This document shows, piece by piece, positions 16,149-26,649 of a stretch of 44,881 nucleotides of DNA. The position numbers and the translations under genes are program-made. A model generated the notes under the pieces. That model was not told the origin of the DNA and searched no databases. It worked only from the letters and a program-made list of their open reading frames with translations. The stretch is from Lysinibacillus antri (lineage in GTDB: Bacteria > Bacillota > Bacilli > Bacillales_A > Planococcaceae): positions 1-44,881 of the forward strand of contig NZ_RYYR01000033.1 in the NCBI RefSeq assembly GCF_003977595.1, read 5' to 3'. How positions within the stretch are numbered: position 1 is the stretch's first letter; each line of letters starts with the position of its first letter.

Positions 16149-17840
16149 TTAAATTTTAAATTTGCCAACCATTCCTCTTAGATCTTCTGCTAGTCCTGCT
16201 AATGATGTTGCGGATGCAGTTACCTCTTCACTAATTGCGAGTTGTTCCTCAGAGGCTGAAGCAATTTCTGTTGTATTGGTTGAAGATGCCTTCGCTAATT
16301 GCGCTACTTCTTCAATCGCTGCATTAATTTGTTGAGTACTTGCTGACATTTCTTCAGATGTTGCAGAGATTTCCTGTGTTTGAATATTTACTTCTTCTAT
16401 TTGACTAACAATCTGTTCAAACACTTGGCCCGTTTGTTCAACTAAGTGTAATCCACTTTCTACAACTTCATTTCCTTTATTCGTCATTTCAACAGCTCGT
16501 AATGTATCCACCTGAATCAACTGTATAATTTCTGCAATTTGGTTTGCGGATTCCCTTGACTGTTCTGCTAATTTTCGAACTTCATCAGCTACTACAGCAA
16601 ATCCTTTACCATGTTCTCCTGCCCTTGCAGATTCAATTGCTGCATTTAATGCTAAAAGGTTTGTTTGTTCTGCAATACCAGTAATCACATCAATTATTTT
16701 TCCGATCTCCTGGGATTTACTTTCTAGTTGCTTCATTACGGAATTTGTTTCTGTTGTTGTATTGAAAATGACCTTCATTTGCTCTACTACTTTTTGAATG
16801 GATTCATTCCCATTAGATGCTTGGGTTGCCGTTTCCATCGCTCCATCTGCAGCAACAGAAGTAGATTCTGCAATACGTTGAACACCGATTGTAATTTCAC
16901 TTATAGCACGAGCACTTTCTTCCGTATTTAATCCTTGAACTTCAATTGTGTTTGCAAGTTCTTGGATGGATACCACCACTTGATTTGTCGCAGAAGTCGT
17001 TTGTTCACTACTGGCCATTAATTGTTCAGAAGAGGAAGCCACTTGTTCTGATGTAGAACTAACTTCTTGGATCACTGTTCGTAAGTTTGTTTTCATTTGA
17101 TTAAAAGCGCTAACTAATTCACCGATCTCATCTCGATTTTTCACATGAACATCCTCGATTGCAAGGTTACCATCTGCAATTTCTTGTGCGGCATTTGATA
17201 CAAGTCGTACTGGGTTCGAAATAAGTCTACTAATAAATAATGCTACTAAAATACCAATAATAATCGCAATGATACTAATTGTAAGGATTATATTTGTTGT
17301 AGCATTTGTTTCTTTTGAAAGCTGTTCACTTGCAAGTGCCATATTATTTTGTTGGTATTGTAGAAATTCTTTAGATAGTGCTTGCAATTTTTTTATGGTA
17401 GGGATTCCTTCTTCAGTCAAGACTTTTAAGTACCCTTCCCTATCATTTTTTTGCTTGTAAGCGATAACTTTTTCAGCGATTGTAATATACTCCTGCTCAG
17501 TCGCTATTAAATTATCCATTATTGAAATCCCTTTAGGTTCATTAATAACAGATGATAAGTTATCAATCGTTTGTTGAAATTGTTTCTTTGCAGTATCTAG
17601 TGCATCCAGTTGCTCTTGATTTCCATAAATAACAAATCCTCTAAGAGCCAATTGTTCATTGGAAGTATATAGCATGATATCCGTTGCAAGCTGAATTTTT
17701 TGCGAACGATCATCAATTACTTCATAATACTTATTATTCACATTATTAAGCTGTATATAGCCAATTCCTGCTACAATAGCTAATAAAAGGAGTATTGCAA
17801 AAAAGCCAAGCAATAGTTTCCTACTAACCGTCATTTTCAT
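16149..17840 (-). CDS. Membrane methyl-accepting chemotaxis protein
   Basis: 563-residue transmembrane chemoreceptor. Order: TM1 (about 8-28), a periplasmic-side four-helix-bundle sensor domain of the 4HB_MCP type (about 30-185), TM2 (about 186-208), HAMP (about 209-262, ending [18 protein letters not shown]), then a full methyl-accepting domain with the CheA/CheW contact tip [40 protein letters not shown]. Glutamine/glutamate methylation heptads flank the tip. The start at 17840 follows GGAG at eleven bases; an upstream ATG at 17894 lacks a ribosome binding site. No chemotaxis or flagellar genes are nearby, so it is an orphan receptor. Ligand unknown. Confidence 0.92.
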   Translation of the reverse strand: MKMTVSRKLLLGFFAILLLLAIVAGIGYIQLNNVNNKYYEVIDDRSQKIQLATDIMLYTSNEQLALRGFVIYGNQEQLDALDTAKKQFQQTIDNLSSVINEPKGISIMDNLIATEQEYITIAEKVIAYKQKNDREGYLKVLTEEGIPTIKKLQALSKEFLQYQQNNMALASEQLSKETNATTNIILTISIIAIIIGILVALFISRLISNPVRLVSNAAQEIADGNLAIEDVHVKNRDEIGELVSAFNQMKTNLRTVIQEVSSTSEQVASSSEQLMASSEQTTSATNQVVVSIQELANTIEVQGLNTEESARAISEITIGVQRIAESTSVAADGAMETATQASNGNESIQKVVEQMKVIFNTTTETNSVMKQLESKSQEIGKIIDVITGIAEQTNLLALNAAIESARAGEHGKGFAVVADEVRKLAEQSRESANQIAEIIQLIQVDTLRAVEMTNKGNEVVESGLHLVEQTGQVFEQIVSQIEEVNIQTQEISATSEEMSASTQQINAAIEEVAQLAKASSTNTTEIASASEEQLAISEEVTASATSLAGLAEDLRGMVGKFKI

Positions 17841-18073
17841 TTTTCTATCAGCTCCAAAGTCTATGAAATCGTAATTCTTGTGAAATGCAAACATATAGTA
17901 ATAATAGTTAAATTTTATTAGAATCTAGTAATAAAGTCTACAACTTTCTACATATTTAAGCATTTACAAATAGTGGTAAATAGTGTATATAACCTATTTT
18001 AAACTTCAAATTCTCTCAAAAATTCAACATCAAATGGTTAGCCCCGATAAATTACTATTAATTGAACAAATAA

Positions 18074-18112
18074 AAAAAGAAGCAGTTCCATGTTGAGAAT
18101 CTGCTTCTTTTT
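18074..18112 (-). terminator. Terminator of the pst-phoU operon
   Basis: AAAAAGAAGCAG (18074-18085) pairs with CTGCTTCTTTTT (18101-18112). It sits just beyond the phoU stop on the minus strand, with T's downstream there. Confidence 0.85.
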
Positions 18113-18118
18113 AAAGTG

Positions 18119-18778
18119 CTATTGGTTAAAATCATATATTTGACCTTTTATTAAATATGCTGCACTTTCTGCGATATTTGTTATATGGTCAGCTGTACGT
18201 TCAAGATAGCGATTTACAAATAATAATTGTACTAGCTGGTTTGTTTCTTCTGGATGTTCACTTAAATAAGTCGTAAGTATTTTATAAGTTTCAACATTAT
18301 ATTGATCCACTTTATCCTCTAACTCACTTACCTCTTTAGCTAAAACGATGTCTTCTTCCGAAAAAGATTGAAGTGCTTTTTGTAGCATAAGTATAGAAAG
18401 TTCTTTCATTTGCTCAAGATGAGTAGTTTGCAATAATGAATTCGTTTTACCGATCTTAATAGTTGCTTTTGCTATATTTACTGCAAAATCCGCAATACGC
18501 TCAATCCCTGATGAAATTTTAAGTACACCGATAATGACACGTAAATCTCTTGCTACCGGTTGCTCTTTCGCCATTAACCAGATGGCAAATTGGTTAATTT
18601 CATTTTCAAGATTATCAACATCTGTATCTTCTTCAATCACTTTTAAAGCTATTTCAACATCTTGTGTTTCTAAAGCATTATAAGCTTTTTCTAAGGCGTC
18701 AATCGAAAGTTTGCCCATCTCATTAATCTTTCTCTTTAATTCATTTAAATTATTTTCAAAGTTTTCACGAATGACCAT
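18119..18778 (-). CDS. phoU: Phosphate signalling complex protein PhoU
   Basis: 219-residue all-helical protein made of two PhoU repeats. The conserved acidic/arginine blocks ARDLRVIIGVLKISSGIERIADFAVNIAK and NRYLERTADHITNIAE are visible, including the E/DxxxD metal-binding motifs. It lies at the cytoplasmic face of the Pst transporter and restrains phosphate uptake and the PhoR response. Last gene of the operon, 15 bases after pstB. In B. subtilis pst lacks an adjacent phoU, so this layout is closer to other Firmicutes. Confidence 0.94.
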   Translation of the reverse strand: MVIRENFENNLNELKRKINEMGKLSIDALEKAYNALETQDVEIALKVIEEDTDVDNLENEINQFAIWLMAKEQPVARDLRVIIGVLKISSGIERIADFAVNIAKATIKIGKTNSLLQTTHLEQMKELSILMLQKALQSFSEEDIVLAKEVSELEDKVDQYNVETYKILTTYLSEHPEETNQLVQLLFVNRYLERTADHITNIAESAAYLIKGQIYDFNQ

Positions 18779-18793
18779 TTACTACTCCTCCAA

Positions 18794-19639
18794 TTATCCG
18801 AATCGACCTGTTACATAATCTTCTGTTCTTTGATCTTTTGGTGTTGAAAAAATGTTATCTGTATCATCATATTCAACCACTTCTCCATTTAAGAAGAACG
18901 CCGTTTTATCAGATATCCTTGCTGCTTGTTGCATGTTATGAGTTACGATGACAATTGTATAATCTTCCTTCATATTTGCAATGAGCTCTTCTACTTTTAA
19001 CGTAGATATTGGGTCAAGGGCTGAAGTAGGTTCATCCATTAAAATGACATCTGGCTTCATCGCAATTGCTCGAGCAATACAAACTCGTTGTTGCTGACCA
19101 CCTGATAAGCCTAGTGCAGATGTTTTAAGACGGTCTTTAACCTCATCCCAAATTGCAGCACCGCGTAAGCTCTCTTCAACAATTTTATTTAATTCGTTTT
19201 TATTTTTAATGCCCTGCATACGTGGACCATAAGCGACATTATCATAAATCGTCATTGGGAATAGATTTGGTTTTTGAAATACCATCCCGACTTTTGTACG
19301 TAATTTAATTACATCATTCGTTTTATATATATTTTCATGATCAATGACGATATCACCTGTAATTTTTACGCCATCAATCAAATCATTCATCCGATTTAAT
19401 GTTCTTAAGAAAGTTGATTTACCACAACCTGAAGGACCAATCAGAGCAGTTACTTCATTTTCAAGAATATCAAGAGACACTCCGAATAGTGCCTGTTTTT
19501 CACCATAAAACAAATTTAAATCTTTTACATTTATTTTGGATGCTTTAGCTTCTTTAGTTTGTTTCATCTGTGAAAGTACCTCTCCTGCTAGATTTTGGTT
19601 GACTTCTATCTCACTTCGATCCATAACTGCCGTACTCAT
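18794..19639 (-). CDS. pstB: Phosphate ABC transporter ATP-binding protein PstB
   Basis: 281-residue ATPase that drives high-affinity phosphate import. Walker [10 protein letters not shown] is at 68-76, the Q-loop in [12 protein letters not shown], the signature LSGGQQQR, Walker [13 protein letters not shown] and the switch histidine in [10 protein letters not shown] 30-residue N-terminal extension precedes the ABC core. I start it at the ATG at 19639, seven bases after AAGGAG; another ATG two codons earlier is too close to that site. Only one pstB is present, whereas B. subtilis has two. Confidence 0.95.
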   Translation of the reverse strand: MSTAVMDRSEIEVNQNLAGEVLSQMKQTKEAKASKINVKDLNLFYGEKQALFGVSLDILENEVTALIGPSGCGKSTFLRTLNRMNDLIDGVKITGDIVIDHENIYKTNDVIKLRTKVGMVFQKPNLFPMTIYDNVAYGPRMQGIKNKNELNKIVEESLRGAAIWDEVKDRLKTSALGLSGGQQQRVCIARAIAMKPDVILMDEPTSALDPISTLKVEELIANMKEDYTIVIVTHNMQQAARISDKTAFFLNGEVVEYDDTDNIFSTPKDQRTEDYVTGRFG

Positions 19640-19650
19640 AGTCATACTCC

Positions 19651-20478
19651 TTATTTTTGATCTGCCTTGTTTAATTTTTTTGATAAATACGTTGCTGAAA
19701 GGTTAATAGCTAAAATAATTACGATTAGAACAATGCCCACTGCTGCTGCAAGTTCAATATCGCCAGCTTCTTGTGTTACTAAATAAGAATGAACCGTTAA
19801 TGTTCTAGCTGATGAGAAAATACTCTCTGGTAGCGCAGCCACAGTTCCAGCAGTTAAAAAGATTGCCGCTGATTCACCAACAATACGCCCGATAGAAAGA
19901 ATAATACCTGATAATATCCCTGGCATTGCATTTGGTAAAATTACTTTATATAACGTTTGTAACTTTGTTGTTCCTAATGCCAACGAGCCTTCACGATAGG
20001 CTTGTGGAACAGTCTTTAATGCTTCCTCTGTAGTTCTAATAATAACCGGTAATACAATGATCGTTAATGTTAACGAAGCCGCTAGAATAGACATACCAAA
20101 TTTTAAAGTCGTTACAAAGAATACGGCTCCAAATAAACCATAAATAATCGAAGGTATACCAGTTAAGCTTTCTGTAGCAAATCGAATTATTTTTACTAAT
20201 CGACCTTGTTTAGCGTACTCTTGTAAATAAAGTGCTGCTAGTATACCGATTGGCGTTGCAATGACCAAAGAAATTCCAATTGTATAAATTGTCGTAACAA
20301 TCATCGGCCAGATTCCACCATCTCCATCTGGTGAATAATTGCCAAAAATGAAATCAAAGCTAATCAAACCAATTCCTTTATAAAAGATAAAACCAACAAT
20401 CATGACGAGGACGGCAACGGAAAGGAATGCTGAAAACCATAAAAGTCCACGGAATATGTTATCTTTTACTTGTCTCAA
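19651..20478 (-). CDS. pstA: Phosphate ABC transporter permease PstA
   Basis: Membrane subunit of the phosphate importer, with six predicted helices and the permease loop [34 protein letters not shown] that docks to PstB. About 275 residues if translation begins at TTG 20478, which has AAGGGTGG eight bases upstream and comes one base after the pstC stop. A GTG at 20499 (282 residues, overlapping pstC by 20 bases) is the alternative but lacks a ribosome binding site. Translational coupling to pstC is likely either way. Confidence 0.93.
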   Translation of the reverse strand: MRQVKDNIFRGLLWFSAFLSVAVLVMIVGFIFYKGIGLISFDFIFGNYSPDGDGGIWPMIVTTIYTIGISLVIATPIGILAALYLQEYAKQGRLVKIIRFATESLTGIPSIIYGLFGAVFFVTTLKFGMSILAASLTLTIIVLPVIIRTTEEALKTVPQAYREGSLALGTTKLQTLYKVILPNAMPGILSGIILSIGRIVGESAAIFLTAGTVAALPESIFSSARTLTVHSYLVTQEAGDIELAAAVGIVLIVIILAINLSATYLSKKLNKADQK

Positions 20479-20479
20479 C

Positions 20480-21388
20480 TTAGTTACCACCCTTCGCACT
20501 GATTTTTGCTAATACAAAATTTAAAATTAAGATAAACGAGAATAACACAATTCCTGTTGCGAATAGCATTTCTTGATGCGTACCTGCAGCATAACCCATT
20601 TCTAACGCAATATTGGTTGTTAGCGGGCGAACACTATCCGTAAGACTAGTAGGAACAATTAAACTATTACCTGCTACTAGAATTACAGCCATCGTTTCGC
20701 CAATTGCACGACCTAATCCTAATACAATGGCCGTCATAATCCCTGATTTGGCAGCAGGTACAACAACTTTAAAAATCGTACCAATTTGTGATACACCAAG
20801 AGCTAATGAGCCTTCACGATATGTATTTGGCACCGCACGAATCGCTGTCTCTGCTACTGTTACGATTGTCGGTAACATCATAATGGCTAACACTAAAATA
20901 ACAGCTAGTAAGCTTTGTCCTTTTGCTAAACCAAATGTGTTCTGTAAAAACGGAACGATGATCGCAAGTCCAAATACACCATATAGAACAGACGGGATAC
21001 CTGCTAATAACTGAATCGCAGGGGATATAACTTTAGCTACTTTTTTGGTAGCAATTTCAGCTAAGAAAATGGCTGTAAATAACCCTATTGGAACTCCAAT
21101 AATTAATGCCCCAATTGTCGCGAAAATGGACGCAACAATCATTGGGAATATACCAAATTTATCTTCACTTGGTACCCAATCAGTGCCAAAGATAAAATCA
21201 ATAAAACTATAGCCTTCCACGATAAAAGGATGTGAACCTTTATAAAATACAAATCCAATGATTAACAATAATGTGATTACTGAAAGAAGCGCACACAACA
21301 AGAAAAGTCTTGCCGATACCTTCTCTAACAAATATTTTCTTTTATTTGCCTTGCCGATTTCTTCGTTGTGGTTTATTTGGATAGACAC
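20480..21388 (-). CDS. pstC: Phosphate ABC transporter permease PstC
   Basis: 302-residue membrane subunit that pairs with PstA. Six helices follow a charged N-terminus. The EAA-type coupling loop is [42 protein letters not shown]. It starts at GTG 21388, nine bases after GGAGG. It lies 62 bases after pstS, the largest gap in the operon, which may let the binding protein be made in excess. Confidence 0.94.
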   Translation of the reverse strand: MSIQINHNEEIGKANKRKYLLEKVSARLFLLCALLSVITLLLIIGFVFYKGSHPFIVEGYSFIDFIFGTDWVPSEDKFGIFPMIVASIFATIGALIIGVPIGLFTAIFLAEIATKKVAKVISPAIQLLAGIPSVLYGVFGLAIIVPFLQNTFGLAKGQSLLAVILVLAIMMLPTIVTVAETAIRAVPNTYREGSLALGVSQIGTIFKVVVPAAKSGIMTAIVLGLGRAIGETMAVILVAGNSLIVPTSLTDSVRPLTTNIALEMGYAAGTHQEMLFATGIVLFSFILILNFVLAKISAKGGN

Positions 21389-21450
21389 TTGTTTTTTCCT
21401 CCAAGTTTACTTTTAGAAATTAATTGATCGTCATCCTTGTATAAAGGTTA

Positions 21451-22293
21451 CTATTTAATTGGAATCGCTCCTGCCTCTGCAACAATTTGTTGGCCATCTT
21501 CACTTAAAATAAAATCAATAAATTGTTGGCCACCTTCTGTTAATTTGCCTTCTTTATATACAAACAGGAAAGGTCGAGACAAACTGTATTTTTGCTGTAG
21601 CACATTTTCTGCAGTAGCTTCTACACCATTAATATCTACCGTTGAAATCGTATCATCAATGTACTCAAATGATATAAAGCCAATTGCATGCTTATTATTC
21701 GCAACTGTTGTTTTAATATTTCCATTTCCACTTGCTATAATCGAACTTCTTACTAATTCACCTGAGCTATAATCTACAATTTCTTGAAATGCATCGCGGG
21801 AACCGGAACCATCTTCACGAGAGACAACGACGATTTCCATGTCATCCCCACCTAGCTCACTCCAATTAGTCACTTCACCTGTGAATATTTGTTTTACTTG
21901 ATCTATTGTAAGATCTTTTACTTTGTTACTTGGATGCGTTACTACGACAATTCCGTCATAAGCAATCACGACTTCATGCAATCCACTAGCTGTTTCTTCT
22001 TCTTTTAAATCACGCGAAGACATCCCTATTTCCGAAACACCGTTGATAGCATTTGTAATACCTGCAGAAGATCCAATTTGATTTATTTCTATATTTACAT
22101 TCTCATTCTCTGAATATTTATGTGCCAATTTTTCAGCAAGCGGTCCTACTGAGGTAGAACCTGATATTGAAATTGTTGAATGCTGTTCATTCGATACATC
22201 TGTACTATTATTTCCATTACTTGTACATGCTGATAAAATAGCGAGCACAGAAAGTATCAACAATGTCATTTTCACTTTGAGCAAAGTATTCAT
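21451..22293 (-). CDS. pstS: Phosphate-binding lipoprotein PstS
   Basis: 280-residue extracellular phosphate receptor anchored by lipid. The signal peptide ends in LAILSAC, with lipobox Cys23, followed by a Ser/Asn-rich linker. Ligand-loop motifs are SISGSTSVGPLAEKLA, the IGMSSRDLKEEE region and SREDGSGSRDAFQEI, which together bind phosphate in this family. First gene of pstS-C-A-B-phoU, with GGAGG before the ATG and a PhoP box upstream. Confidence 0.95.
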   Translation of the reverse strand: MNTLLKVKMTLLILSVLAILSACTSNGNNSTDVSNEQHSTISISGSTSVGPLAEKLAHKYSENENVNIEINQIGSSAGITNAINGVSEIGMSSRDLKEEETASGLHEVVIAYDGIVVVTHPSNKVKDLTIDQVKQIFTGEVTNWSELGGDDMEIVVVSREDGSGSRDAFQEIVDYSSGELVRSSIIASGNGNIKTTVANNKHAIGFISFEYIDDTISTVDINGVEATAENVLQQKYSLSRPFLFVYKEGKLTEGGQQFIDFILSEDGQQIVAEAGAIPIK

Positions 22294-22360
22294 TTATTAC
22301 CTCCAAGATAATAGCGGATTTTCTCGTCTTATTTTGTCTACTAGTAGAATAAATTCGCAG

Positions 22361-22439
22361 TGTAAATTTTGTGCAGTAACAATGTAAAGGTTTTGTAAAT
22401 ATTATAAAAATCAAGAATATACGTGTTAAATTTTGTTAA
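22361..22439 (-). promoter_or_regulatory. PhoP box of the pst operon
   Basis: On the minus strand TTTACA hexamers lie at 22399-22394, 22388-22383 and 22366-22361, with a weaker ACTGCA at 22377-22372: four sites exactly 11 bases apart. Two further TTAACA copies lie upstream near 22439 and 22429. This matches the direct-repeat PhoP binding pattern of Bacillus. A TATTCT-like -10 element follows at about 22350. Phosphate-starvation activation of pstS is expected. Confidence 0.85.
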
Positions 22440-22698
22440 ATTAGGGAAACTCAATGATACTTACGAATAATCAAAAAATATTAAAAGAAAAAACTTACTA
22501 TAAATCTGTACCATAACACTTCAAAAATGAACATTTTGCTATTTCTTAGAAATTGTCTTGAGGTAATAAAAAAACACAGTTAAAATCATAGAAATGGCTA
22601 TAATTTTGTTATAATTAGAAAACTACCTACTAGCGCTAATTATGGCGAAAAATGTCCTTTTTTCTGAAAAATATTCTAATCTATCTGGAGGTCTTTCC

Positions 22699-23199
22699 AT
22701 GAAATTAACGGAAAAAGAAATGGAAATAGTTGAAATACTTGAAAAAGATGCACGAATTGCAGTAGAAGATATAGCAAAAATGGCTGGACTTAGTGTGGAT
22801 GAAGTTTCCGCAACGATGAAACGACTTGAAGATAATAAAGTAATCGTGAAATATATTTCCATTGTGGATTGGCAAAAAGTCGAGGAACATCCTGGCGTTC
22901 GCGCAATGATTGATGTGAAAGTGACGCCAAAACGCGGTGTGGGCTTTGATGAAATTGCTGAGAGAATTTATCGCTTTGACGAAGTAAATTCTGTTTACTT
23001 AATGTCAGGAACATATGATCTATCCGTTATTGTAGAAGCAAAATCAATGAATGAAATCGCGAATTTCGTATCACAAAAACTTTCAACACTTGATTCGGTT
23101 CTTTCAACAACAACTCATTTTATTTTGAAAAAGTATAAACATGACGGAATCATTTTCGAACCAGAGAATAAAGACAAAAGAATTGTGGTGTCACCGTAA
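22699..23199 (+). CDS. alaR: Lrp/AsnC-family regulator of alanine synthesis
   Basis: 166-residue DNA-binding regulator. The N-terminal winged helix-turn-helix is at about 8-55 (VEDIAKMAGLSVDEVSATMKRLE). The C-terminal RAM ligand-sensing domain runs from about 65 to 140. The ATG at 22699 follows GGAGG at eight bases; the open frame upstream to 22642 is not used. Its stop overlaps the aminotransferase ATG by one base. The same regulator-aminotransferase pair is B. subtilis yugG-yugH, now alaR-alaT, where the regulator acts on alanine transaminase expression; that identity is by family and synteny. Confidence 0.88.
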   Translation: MKLTEKEMEIVEILEKDARIAVEDIAKMAGLSVDEVSATMKRLEDNKVIVKYISIVDWQKVEEHPGVRAMIDVKVTPKRGVGFDEIAERIYRFDEVNSVYLMSGTYDLSVIVEAKSMNEIANFVSQKLSTLDSVLSTTTHFILKKYKHDGIIFEPENKDKRIVVSP

Positions 23200-24368
23200 T
23201 GAAATCAACAAAAAATACGTATGTATCTAAATTGGTTAATGATTTAAAGCCATCCGGTATTCGCCGTTTTTTTGATTTAGCTGCAGGGATGGAAGGTGTC
23301 ATCTCATTAGGCGTAGGGGAACCTGATTTTGTTACTCCTTGGCACGTCCGCGAATCGGCAATTAGTTCCCTTGAACGTGGCTTTACTTCTTACACACCAA
23401 ATGCAGGATTATTAGAGTTACGCGAAGAAATTGCAAATTACATGTATAACGAGTTTAATGTTCAGTACTCACCAAAAGACGAAATTATCGTAACAGTTGG
23501 GGCAAGTTCAGCAATCGATATTGCGATGAGAACGATTTTAGACCCAGGTGACGAAGTGATTGTTGTAGAACCTTGCTTTGTATCCTATGTTCCAATGGTA
23601 GAATTAGCTGGTGGTGTGGCTGTACAGGTACAAGCTTTAAAAGAAAACGATTTTAAAATACTGCCTGATCAATTAGAGGCAGTAATTACTGATAAAACAA
23701 AAGCCATTATGCTATGTTCACCAAACAATCCTACTGGAACTATGCTTAGTAAGCACGAATTAGAAGAGATCGCATTACTTGCCCAAAAATATGATCTACT
23801 TATTGTAGCAGATGAAATTTATGCGGAACTTTCCTATGACGAAGACTACACAAGTATGGCTGCCCTAGAAGGTATGAAAGAACGTACAATTTTAGTTTCT
23901 GGGTTCTCAAAAGGCTTTGCTATGACAGGTTGGCGTCTAGGTTTTGTCTGTTCGCCACCTGAAATTTCTAATGCCATGTTAAAAGTACACCAATATTCAT
24001 TAATGTGTGCATCGACAATGGCACAGTATGCGGCAATTGAAGCTCTTCGAAACGGTCGTCCAGAAGTAGATGAAATGGTGAAAAGTTATCGTCGTCGTCG
24101 CAATTATATTGTTTCGTCATTCAATGAGATTGGATTAGAATGCCATAACCCTGGTGGTGCTTTCTATGCATTCCCTTCTATTAAGTCAACAGGCTTAAGC
24201 TCTCAAGAGTTTGCGGAACAACTGTTAATGAAAGAAGGCGTTGCAGTTGTCCCTGGTGATGTATTCGGGGCTAGTGGCGAAGGTCATATCCGATGTTCAT
24301 ATGCGACTTCATTAGAACAATTACAAGAAGCCGTAAAACGAATTAAACATTTTATTGATAATTTATAA
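23199..24368 (+). CDS. alaT: PLP-dependent alanine aminotransferase
   Basis: 389-residue class I/II aminotransferase, expected to make alanine from pyruvate and glutamate. The PLP lysine is Lys238 in VSGFSKGFAMTGWRLG. Other fold-type I marks are CSPNNPTGT, the cofactor Asp and Tyr in IVADEIYAEL, and the substrate arginine in GHIRCSYA. It overlaps alaR by one base (TAATG), so the two are translationally coupled, and a terminator follows. Specificity for alanine rests on its pairing with alaR. Confidence 0.9.
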   Translation: MKSTKNTYVSKLVNDLKPSGIRRFFDLAAGMEGVISLGVGEPDFVTPWHVRESAISSLERGFTSYTPNAGLLELREEIANYMYNEFNVQYSPKDEIIVTVGASSAIDIAMRTILDPGDEVIVVEPCFVSYVPMVELAGGVAVQVQALKENDFKILPDQLEAVITDKTKAIMLCSPNNPTGTMLSKHELEEIALLAQKYDLLIVADEIYAELSYDEDYTSMAALEGMKERTILVSGFSKGFAMTGWRLGFVCSPPEISNAMLKVHQYSLMCASTMAQYAAIEALRNGRPEVDEMVKSYRRRRNYIVSSFNEIGLECHNPGGAFYAFPSIKSTGLSSQEFAEQLLMKEGVAVVPGDVFGASGEGHIRCSYATSLEQLQEAVKRIKHFIDNL

Positions 24369-24381
24369 AAAAAGCGAAAAG

Positions 24382-24420
24382 CGCTACAAACTCCAATGAC
24401 TAGAGTTTGTAGCGTTTTTT
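24382..24420 (+). terminator. Terminator of alaR-alaT
   Basis: Perfect 12-bp arms CGCTACAAACTC (24382-24393) and GAGTTTGTAGCG (24403-24414), followed by six T. The remaining 250 bases to sstT are AT-rich promoter sequence with nothing else recognised. Confidence 0.9.
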
Positions 24421-24675
24421 CTTGTATATTTTCTTATATGTTTTACCACTACACTTATCCTTGGTAATAAAATAAATTCTCAATTCCGTTAATATACACC
24501 TATGACAATTAGAATAGTATAAATATTTAAAATATTAAAAATTTTTTATTTTTATTAAATACTTGTTCCTAAAATTAATTAATCGTGATAAACTATCTCT
24601 ATCACAAATGTCCATCAGGGTAATACAAATGTACACTCTACTAGTATATGTCAGGAAAAACATCGGAGGGAAAAC

Positions 24676-25896
24676 ATGAGAAACATCATACTAAAATGGA
24701 ATAATATTAGTTTAGTCACTAGAATTTTAATAGGGATCATTATTGGTGCTCTATTAGCGGTAACAATACCCGATTCGGCTAAATGGGTATCCATTCTTGG
24801 TTCTTTATTTGTTGGTGCACTTAAAGCTGTAGCACCTATATTAGTATTATTTTTAGTAGTTCATGCCATTTCAAATCATAAGAGTGGTACGAAGACAAAC
24901 ATGAAATCAATTTTAGTGCTATATGCAATTGGCACTTTCTTAGCCGGTGTTGTAGGAGTTGTAGCAAGCTTCCTCTTCCCTGTTTCCTTAACCCTTACTA
25001 CAGGTGCACAAGATGTAGCTCCTCCAGGCGGGATATTAGAAGTACTTGAAACTCTATTATTTAACGTTGTAGACAATCCAGTAGATGCACTATTAAATGC
25101 AAACTATATTGGCATATTAACTTGGGCGATTTTATTAGGATTGGTATTAAAAAATGCAGCTGATACAACAAAAACTGTCATTGCAAACGTATCTGATGGT
25201 ATTACACGTATCGTAAAATGGGTCATCGAATTAGCACCATTCGGGATTATGGGTCTTGTATTTGATACTATTGCAACAAATGGTCTTTCTTCATTACTTG
25301 AATATGGACAACTTCTAATTTTACTTCTTGGTTGTATGTTCTTTGTTGCATTAGTTGTAAATCCAATTATTGTTTTTGGCTTTACTCGTCAAAATCCATA
25401 TCCACTTGTATGGAGAACAATTAAAGAAAGTGGTTTAACAGCCTTCTTTACGCGTAGTTCAGCAGCAAATATCCCTGTGAATATGAATTTATGTAAAAAG
25501 CTAGGTTTGGATGAAGATACATACTCTGTTTCAATTCCTTTAGGTGCAACAATTAATATGGCTGGTGCAGCAGTAACAATCTCAGTACTAACACTTTCTG
25601 CGGCACATACGTTAGGCATCGAAGTGGATATTTGGACAGCTATTATTTTAATGGTACTTTCTGCTATCTCAGCATCAGGTGCTTCCGGTGTAGCTGGAGG
25701 TTCCCTACTCCTTATTCCACTTGCATGTAGCTTATTTGGAATTTCAAACGATGTTGCAATGCAAGTTGTAGGTGTCGGCTTTATTATTGGGGTTTTACAA
25801 GACTCTTGTGAAACTGCCTTAAACTCATCATCAGACGTTCTATTTACAGCAACTGCTGATATTGCAAAAAAACGCAAAGATGGAAAAACAGCTTAA
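24676..25896 (+). CDS. sstT: Serine/threonine:sodium symporter
   Basis: 406-residue membrane carrier of the dicarboxylate/amino acid:cation symporter family, importing serine and threonine with sodium. Eight or nine helices are visible. SstT-type motifs include [39 protein letters not shown] and the re-entrant [23 protein letters not shown], and [20 protein letters not shown] at the end. GGAGGG lies seven bases before the ATG. Single gene with its own terminator. Confidence 0.93.
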   Translation: MRNIILKWNNISLVTRILIGIIIGALLAVTIPDSAKWVSILGSLFVGALKAVAPILVLFLVVHAISNHKSGTKTNMKSILVLYAIGTFLAGVVGVVASFLFPVSLTLTTGAQDVAPPGGILEVLETLLFNVVDNPVDALLNANYIGILTWAILLGLVLKNAADTTKTVIANVSDGITRIVKWVIELAPFGIMGLVFDTIATNGLSSLLEYGQLLILLLGCMFFVALVVNPIIVFGFTRQNPYPLVWRTIKESGLTAFFTRSSAANIPVNMNLCKKLGLDEDTYSVSIPLGATINMAGAAVTISVLTLSAAHTLGIEVDIWTAIILMVLSAISASGASGVAGGSLLLIPLACSLFGISNDVAMQVVGVGFIIGVLQDSCETALNSSSDVLFTATADIAKKRKDGKTA

Positions 25897-25906
25897 TACA
25901 ACCGTT

Positions 25907-25938
25907 CCCCTTACTTTTTCATAGGTAAGGGGTTTTTT
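25907..25938 (+). terminator. Terminator of sstT
   Basis: CCCCTTAC (25907-25914) pairs with GTAAGGGG (25925-25932), followed by six T. Confidence 0.9.
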
Positions 25939-26023
25939 ATGTTCGCTATTGATAGAACTATTCACACTAGTATTTGAATAGACTTATAGTAACCACCCGA
26001 CTAATAAAAGAAAGGTAGGAGTT

Positions 26024-26560
26024 ATGGGGAAAGAAATAGATAGCACGATCACCTTTCAAAATTTAAGTCAAAAGAACATGTCGTTTGAACAAGTTTTTCA
26101 ACATATCATCACGTTTATGAAAAAAGACCCCTCAGGAAATTTCCGTTTGATGTTTGGAACAGATTCACAAGTATTTAACCACTATACAAAGTTCATTACA
26201 GGCATCGTCATTCAACAAGAAAGAAAAGGGGTTTGGGCATGTATTCGGAAAGTAACCGTCCCCAGACAGATGCTGAACTTACATGAACGGATTTCTTATG
26301 AGACAACATTAACTGAGGAAGTTGTTTCAATGTTTACAAAGGACCATAAAGAGCAATTAATAAACATCGTGATCCCTCACATTTATAAGGGGGCAAACTT
26401 TACAATTGAAGGACATATCGATATCGGTTCTGGGAAAAAGAATAAAACAAGAGTCTTTGTGAAAGAAATGGTTTCAAGGCTTGAATCAATTGGCTTAAAA
26501 CCAAAAATCAAACCAGAATCTTTCGTCGCCAGCAGCTATGCCAATCGCTTTACAAAGTAA
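26024..26560 (+). CDS. ykuK: YkuK family RNase H-like protein (DUF458)
   Basis: 178-residue soluble protein of the DUF458 family, of which B. subtilis YkuK is a member. The family is described as having an RNase H-like fold. The diagnostic region is FRLMFGTDSQVFNHYTKFITGIVIQQERKG, with the acidic residue in GTDSQV, followed by NLHERISYETTLTEEVVSMF and FTIEGHIDIGSG. No activity is established. The ATG follows AAAGGTAGGAG. It stands alone between sstT and the aminopeptidase. Confidence 0.85.
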   Translation: MGKEIDSTITFQNLSQKNMSFEQVFQHIITFMKKDPSGNFRLMFGTDSQVFNHYTKFITGIVIQQERKGVWACIRKVTVPRQMLNLHERISYETTLTEEVVSMFTKDHKEQLINIVIPHIYKGANFTIEGHIDIGSGKKNKTRVFVKEMVSRLESIGLKPKIKPESFVASSYANRFTK

Positions 26561-26649
26561 TTAGGTTGTACAGGGAGGGTTCAATTCAGTCAGTTTTCTC
26601 TCGATTATGTTAAGATAAGTAACTGAACCATATTATTGGAGGTATTCAA

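Noticed and set aside
20613-21014. 133-codon frame opposite pstC
   Set aside because: It is the antisense shadow of a clear permease gene.
25389-25877. 162-codon frame opposite sstT
   Set aside because: Antisense to a conserved transporter and without domain signs.
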